From an uncultured Collinsella sp. (GTDB taxonomy: Bacteria > Actinomycetota > Coriobacteriia > Coriobacteriales > Coriobacteriaceae): a DNA stretch of 9,737 nucleotides. Below the pieces are notes generated by a model that saw only the letters and a program-made list of their open reading frames with translations, was not told the origin of the DNA and did not search any database. Positions 7,227 to 9,737 of the stretch are shown one piece after another (positions within the stretch are counted from its first letter, which is position 1; every line of letters begins with the position of its first letter). The position numbers and the translations under genes were made by a program. The DNA lies in the NCBI GenBank assembly GCA_934630855.1, contig CAKTWW010000055.1:1-9737 (forward strand), given 5' to 3'.

Positions 7227-7240
7227 GTTCCAGTTGGAAC
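7227..7240 (-). promoter_or_regulatory. Palindrome in the rpmF-plsX leader, possible operator or RNA hairpin
   Basis: The RNA-sense sequence GTTCCAACTGGAAC has perfect 6-base arms (GTTCCA and TGGAAC) around a two-base centre. As RNA it gives a 5-bp stem with an AACU loop. As DNA it could be a small dyad operator. It does not resemble the FapR operator known for lipid genes in Bacillus. It lies 3 nt upstream of the terminator stem and overlaps a segment able to pair with the terminator's 5' arm. Confidence 0.4.
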
Positions 7241-7253
7241 GGCATCGTATGCG

Positions 7254-7259
7254 AGTATA
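7254..7259 (-). promoter_or_regulatory. Possible plsX promoter (-10 hexamer)
   Basis: TATACT, one mismatch from consensus, begins 3 nt after the rpmF stop codon and is immediately preceded by TG. No good -35 is seen at normal spacing inside the end of rpmF. If used, transcription would start near 7247 and the palindrome and terminator hairpin would both lie in the plsX leader. Confidence 0.25.
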
Positions 7260-7262
7260 CAG

Positions 7263-7442
7263 TTACTCGGTAACGATAACCTCGCGGTCCTTGTAGAAAC
7301 CGCAGCTGGGGCACACGTGGTGCGGGAGCTTGACAGCGCCGCAACGGGGGCACGTGGACTGAGCCGCAGCCGAGATCTTCATGTTGGCGGAACGACGGGT
7401 GTGAGTGCGGATACGACCCTGCTTTTGTTTAGGTACGGGCAT
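7263..7442 (-). CDS. rpmF: 50S ribosomal protein L32
   Basis: L32 is a small protein of the large ribosomal subunit near the peptidyl transferase region. The 59-residue chain begins MPVPKQKQGRIRTHTRRSAN, the standard L32 start, and carries an intact zinc ribbon: CPRC at 31-34 and CPSC at 44-47. It is therefore the zinc-binding (C+) form. The start ATG has AAGGAAGG (7455-7448) with 5-nt spacing. It follows yceD after 64 nt, the usual partner order, and that interval shows no convincing promoter. Downstream, a terminator hairpin separates it from plsX, whereas in E. coli rpmF and plsX are cotranscribed. The rpmF stop lies inside a small inverted repeat, GTTAC-CGA-GTAAC. Confidence 0.97.
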   Translation of the reverse strand: MPVPKQKQGRIRTHTRRSANMKISAAAQSTCPRCGAVKLPHHVCPSCGFYKDREVIVTE

Positions 7443-7506
7443 AGTGACCTTCCTTATGAACTATCCAGTGTGGCGATTACGCGCAAGTAGCGATACTACC
7501 ACAGTT

Positions 7507-8061
7507 TTACTCGTCAAGCTTGAGATTCTTTAATGCTGCAAATGGATTTTCCGTGGCTTCGGCCCATTCGGCCTCGGCTTGGGCGGCACAATCGCATTGC
7601 TCGACGTTGAGATTACCACCGCAGACGGGGCAAAGACCGCGGCAATCGGGCGTGCAGAGCACCACAAACGGCGTGTCCATGACAACCGCATCGTTAATGG
7701 GCTCGCCCAGGTCGACCATGCGATCCTCACCCAGCAGCTCGTAGCCGTCCTCGTACGCCTCGGGATCCTCGGGCTCCTCAAAGAGGTAGAACTCCTCGAT
7801 CTCGCCAGCGATATCAAACGAGGCGGGCTCCAAGCAACGGTCGCACTCGCCGGTGGCGTGCGCGCGAACCATGCCCGTGAGCAAGACACCGGTGCCGGCA
7901 TTGGTAAAGACCACGTCGTAGTCGATGCCGTCCTGCAGCTGGTATTCCTTCTCGCCCACCGTGTAGTTGGCGACATCGACCTTACCGGTCAGCGGATACG
8001 AGTCTCCAGGAAACTCAAGCCGCTCGGAAAGGTCGACGATAACGTTCGGGAACTCGGCCAT
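7507..8061 (-). CDS. yceD: DUF177 / YceD family protein, 23S rRNA accumulation factor
   Basis: This protein belongs to DUF177, whose plant and bacterial members are needed for normal 23S rRNA levels; the biochemical mechanism is not settled. The 184-residue form shows the family's cysteine pattern: CDRCLEP at 73-79, then Cys136, Cys140, CPVCGGNLN at 144-152 and CDC at 156-158, probably metal binding. A strongly acidic segment lies at about 87-112. The C-terminus NPFAALKNLKLDE is typical of the family. The start ATG at 8061 overlaps the previous gene's stop (TAATG); an ATG two codons upstream (8067) is possible, while a longer reading frame from 8112 merely runs into the preceding gene. Neither start has a strong Shine-Dalgarno sequence, so translation is probably coupled. 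It precedes rpmF, the arrangement seen across many bacteria. Confidence 0.93.
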   Translation of the reverse strand: MAEFPNVIVDLSERLEFPGDSYPLTGKVDVANYTVGEKEYQLQDGIDYDVVFTNAGTGVLLTGMVRAHATGECDRCLEPASFDIAGEIEEFYLFEEPEDPEAYEDGYELLGEDRMVDLGEPINDAVVMDTPFVVLCTPDCRGLCPVCGGNLNVEQCDCAAQAEAEWAEATENPFAALKNLKLDE

Positions 8062-8558
8062 TACCATTGACCGTTCTGCTGGGCAGCGCCCTCGTTGAGC
8101 TGCTGGCGGCAACGGGTGACCGTACCGGTCAGGCTCTTGAGGTTCTCCTCGAGGTGCGTGAAGACCTGCTCGGCATAGTCCTCGGCAGCATAGCGCGTCT
8201 CGCGCTCGTACTGCTGGGCGCGATCGCGGATATCGTCGGCCTGCTGCTGCGCTAGGCGGACGATCTCCTGCTCACCGGCGATGGTGAGGGCCTGCTGCTG
8301 AGCATCGGCAATGATGGAATCGGCCTGAGCGGCGGCGGAAGCCATAAGCTCCTCGCGCTCCTTGAGGATACGGCGGGACTTCTGCCACTCCTCGGGATAG
8401 CTCATGCGGATCTCGTCGAGGATGTTAAAGAAGACGTCGGCATCGATGACCTTCATCTGGGCGTTCTTGCCGAACGGCGTCTTAGCCTCTTCGATGAGCC
8501 CCTCGAGCTCCTCGACAAGGCTCACGATCCTGTCGCCAGGAAAATTCTCGCCCGGCAT
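8061..8558 (-). CDS. DivIVA/SepIVA-like coiled-coil protein
   Basis: The 165-residue protein has no signal peptide or membrane segment and is mostly helical coiled coil. Residues 14-26 form a short acidic helix. A patch around 36-56 (VIDADVFFNILDEIRMSYPEE) resembles the DivIVA-type N-terminal module. Heptad-rich helix rich in Ala, Gln, Glu and Arg runs from about 58 to 155, including ERETRYAAEDYAEQVFTHLEENL (118-140), a motif shared by small coaD-linked proteins often labelled 'ATPase' or 'F0 subunit B-like'. There is no Walker motif, so such labels are unsupported. Its place directly before yceD matches mycobacterial sepIVA, a division/elongation factor, so a scaffold role in envelope growth is the best guess. 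The start at 8558 is set by AAAGGAG 5 nt upstream; the in-frame ATGs at 8582 and 8573 lack such a site. It ends in a TAATG overlap with yceD. Confidence 0.8.
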   Translation of the reverse strand: MPGENFPGDRIVSLVEELEGLIEEAKTPFGKNAQMKVIDADVFFNILDEIRMSYPEEWQKSRRILKEREELMASAAAQADSIIADAQQQALTIAGEQEIVRLAQQQADDIRDRAQQYERETRYAAEDYAEQVFTHLEENLKSLTGTVTRCRQQLNEGAAQQNGQW

Positions 8559-8563
8559 CCGGT

Positions 8564-8570
8564 CTCCTTT
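8564..8570 (-). promoter_or_regulatory. Ribosome binding site of the SepIVA-like gene
   Basis: AAAGGAG lies 5 nt before the ATG at 8558. It falls inside the longer reading frame that starts at 8582, so it argues for the shorter protein beginning MPGENFPGDRIV. Confidence 0.75.
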
Positions 8571-8582
8571 CATAGGTAACAT

Positions 8583-8610
8583 ATCATCGAGTTAGTTTAC
8601 CACATGCCAA
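8583..8610 (-). promoter_or_regulatory. Possible promoter upstream of the SepIVA-like gene
   Basis: TTGGCA (8610-8605) matches the -35 consensus at five of six positions. Sixteen bases on is GATGAT (8588-8583), four of six to TATAAT; the overlapping TGATAT fits less well at 18. The -35 lies in the 3' arm of an inverted repeat, ATGCC-TGTT-GGCAT (8617-8604), which has no U-run and so is not a terminator. The 68-nt coaD-downstream gap is the only spacer in the first block besides the yceD-rpmF gap. Confidence 0.3.
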
Positions 8611-8626
8611 CAGGCATAATGCAACG

Positions 8627-9124
8627 TCACGAAAAGCGATGTTTCAGCGCCTCAACTACATTGGGTGGCACAAACGTCGACACGTCGCTGCCAAGCGAGG
8701 CGATCTGGCGCACCACCGAGCTCGAGATGTAGCCGTACTGCGGCGCACTCATGACAAAGATGGACTCCAGCTCGTTATCCAGGCGGTAGTTAAGGTCTGC
8801 CTGCTGCAGCTCGTACTCAAAATCGGTCATGGCGCGCAGGCCCTTGACCACGGCACCTGCACCCTGCTCGCGGGCAAAATCGACCAGCAGGCCGGTAAAG
8901 GGCAAGACCTCGACGCCGTCGATATCACCGAGAGCCTCGCGGGCCAGCGCCACGCGCTCATCGAGCATAAAGGTGGTGCCGACGCCGTTTTTGCCCTGTG
9001 ATTCGGCTACGGCCACAATCACGCTGGGAAAGATGCGGCGGGCGCGGCGGATAACATCGATGTGGCCAAACGTGATGGGATCGAAGGTGCCCGGGACGAT
9101 CACGCGGTTAATGGTGTCACTCAT
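8627..9124 (-). CDS. coaD: Phosphopantetheine adenylyltransferase
   Basis: CoaD transfers an adenylyl group from ATP to 4'-phosphopantetheine, making dephospho-CoA at the penultimate step of coenzyme A synthesis in the cytoplasm. The 165-residue protein is family length and has the nucleotidyltransferase signature PGTFDPITFGHIDVI at 11-25 (Thr18, His21), VVKGLRAMTDFEYELQ at 93-108 for substrate and ATP contact, and ISSSVVRQIASLG (C-terminal ISSxxVR motif). The start at 9124 is supported by GGAGG (9135-9131) with 6-nt spacing; a longer reading frame to 9421 is only the alternate frame of rsmD. The two genes overlap by 8 nt as ATGAGTGA, the usual rsmD-coaD pairing. CoA also supplies the phosphopantetheine arm of the ACP encoded 2.6 kb downstream. 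Confidence 0.98.
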   Translation of the reverse strand: MSDTINRVIVPGTFDPITFGHIDVIRRARRIFPSVIVAVAESQGKNGVGTTFMLDERVALAREALGDIDGVEVLPFTGLLVDFAREQGAGAVVKGLRAMTDFEYELQQADLNYRLDNELESIFVMSAPQYGYISSSVVRQIASLGSDVSTFVPPNVVEALKHRFS

Positions 9125-9737
9125 GGGCGTCCTCCGGGGCTGCAGTCTCAACGCTGCTTTCGGTGTCGACATCGTCGCTTCCATCGTCGCCAACCCAACG
9201 CAGCAGGTCGACCGAGGTGATACCGTAGCGCTTTTCGCGCACGGTCTCAAAGCCCGCCGGATGTGCGCCAGGCTGGGCCGCAGCGTGCTCAAACAGGGCA
9301 TATGCGCCCGGGGCGAGCAGGTTTTGCTGGGCAAGGTTCTGCAACAGCTCCTCGACCGGCTCGGCACCAAAGGCATAGGGCGGATCCAGTAAGACCAAGT
9401 CAAAGGGACCGCCCGGCACACGGCCGCGCGAAGCGCTGGCGAGGATATCGCCCGTCACGACGCGCCAGCGGGCACGGTCGCGGCACAGCGACTCGATGTT
9501 CTTGGTAATGAGCCGTGCGGCATTCCGATCGATCTCAAACGTCGTGAGCGAGCGGGCGCCACGCGAGAGCATCTCGATGCCCAGGGCACCGGAACCGCCA
9601 AAGGCGTCCAGCACGCGCACCTCGTCCAAATCGAAGTCGAATGCCGACATGACCATAGAAGCGCACGCCTCGCGCACGCGATCGGTCGTGGGGCGGGTGA
9701 CATCGCGACCACGGGGCTCCTCGATCTTGCGACCGCG
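9117..9737 (-). CDS. rsmD: 16S rRNA (guanine-966-N2)-methyltransferase RsmD (5' end beyond the window)
   Basis: RsmD methylates N2 of G966 in 16S rRNA during small-subunit assembly, using S-adenosylmethionine. The frame stays open to the window edge, reading RGRKIEEPRGRDVTRPTTDR, the usual segment close to the N-terminus, so only a few residues are missing; the internal ATG at 9677 is not the true start. The SAM-binding motif LDAFGGSGALGIEMLSRG follows (about 43-60 of the visible chain), and the catalytic motif is LVLLDPPYAFG. The Rossmann-like core ends at KRYGITSVDLLRWV. After it comes an acidic tail of about 22 residues, rich in Asp and Glu, beyond the E. coli core. The end of this tail encodes the coaD ribosome binding site and start codon. 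Confidence 0.95.
   Translation of the reverse strand, partial: RGRKIEEPRGRDVTRPTTDRVREACASMVMSAFDFDLDEVRVLDAFGGSGALGIEMLSRGARSLTTFEIDRNAARLITKNIESLCRDRARWRVVTGDILASASRGRVPGGPFDLVLLDPPYAFGAEPVEELLQNLAQQNLLAPGAYALFEHAAAQPGAHPAGFETVREKRYGITSVDLLRWVGDDGSDDVDTESSVETAAPEDAHE

Noticed and set aside
6268..7296. Plus-strand open frame of 342 codons opposite plsX
   Set aside because: It runs through plsX, the terminator and the end of rpmF on the wrong strand; the His/Gly/Ala-rich product is a reverse-complement shadow.
8627..9421. coaD reading frame extended to 264 codons
   Set aside because: The added N-terminal part is the alternate frame of rsmD, lacks family similarity, and a good ribosome binding site supports the start at 9124.
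1..9737. Defence system, prophage, biosynthetic cluster or other novel multi-gene system
   Set aside because: Every substantial minus-strand gene belongs to a conserved housekeeping or widespread family in a familiar order, and no gap exceeds 125 nt.

Overview
This is a compact bacterial chromosomal segment in which every gene lies on the minus strand. It holds eleven housekeeping genes, two of them cut by the window ends, with no mobile element, tRNA, rRNA or CRISPR array visible. The DNA is GC-rich by eye, and third positions favour G and C. A SepIVA/DivIVA-like coiled-coil gene next to yceD, in the order found in actinobacteria, together with the protein style suggests an actinomycete, most likely a Coriobacteriia member such as Collinsella. 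That placement is inference; no 16S is present.

Read in the direction of transcription, from high to low coordinates, the first block is rsmD (5' end missing), coaD, a DivIVA/SepIVA-like gene, yceD (DUF177) and rpmF. It covers 16S rRNA methylation, coenzyme A synthesis, a probable envelope or division factor, and two ribosome-linked proteins. rsmD and coaD overlap by 8 nt, and the sepIVA-like gene and yceD meet in a TAATG junction. A strong intrinsic terminator follows rpmF.

The second block starts 15-20 nt beyond that terminator: plsX, acpP, rnc, smc, ftsY and ffh (3' end missing). It joins phospholipid synthesis (PlsX and its partner ACP), RNA processing (RNase III), chromosome organisation (SMC) and protein targeting (FtsY and Ffh). 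Genes from acpP onward are separated by 10 nt or less or overlap, so they are almost certainly cotranscribed. Compared with the Bacillus order plsX-fabD-fabG-acpP-rnc-smc-ftsY-ylxM-ffh, the fab genes and ylxM are absent. Compared with mycobacteria, mutM/fpg is absent between rnc and smc.

No previously undescribed system was found. The signal most worth following is the 80-nt rpmF-plsX junction, where a palindrome, a possible promoter, a good terminator and an alternative helix that would disrupt that terminator are packed ahead of plsX. It looks like a candidate attenuator between ribosomal-protein and lipid-synthesis genes. Smaller points are the Asn-Ser-Leu modification site of the acyl carrier protein and the TTG start of rnc, whose ribosome binding site lies inside acpP.
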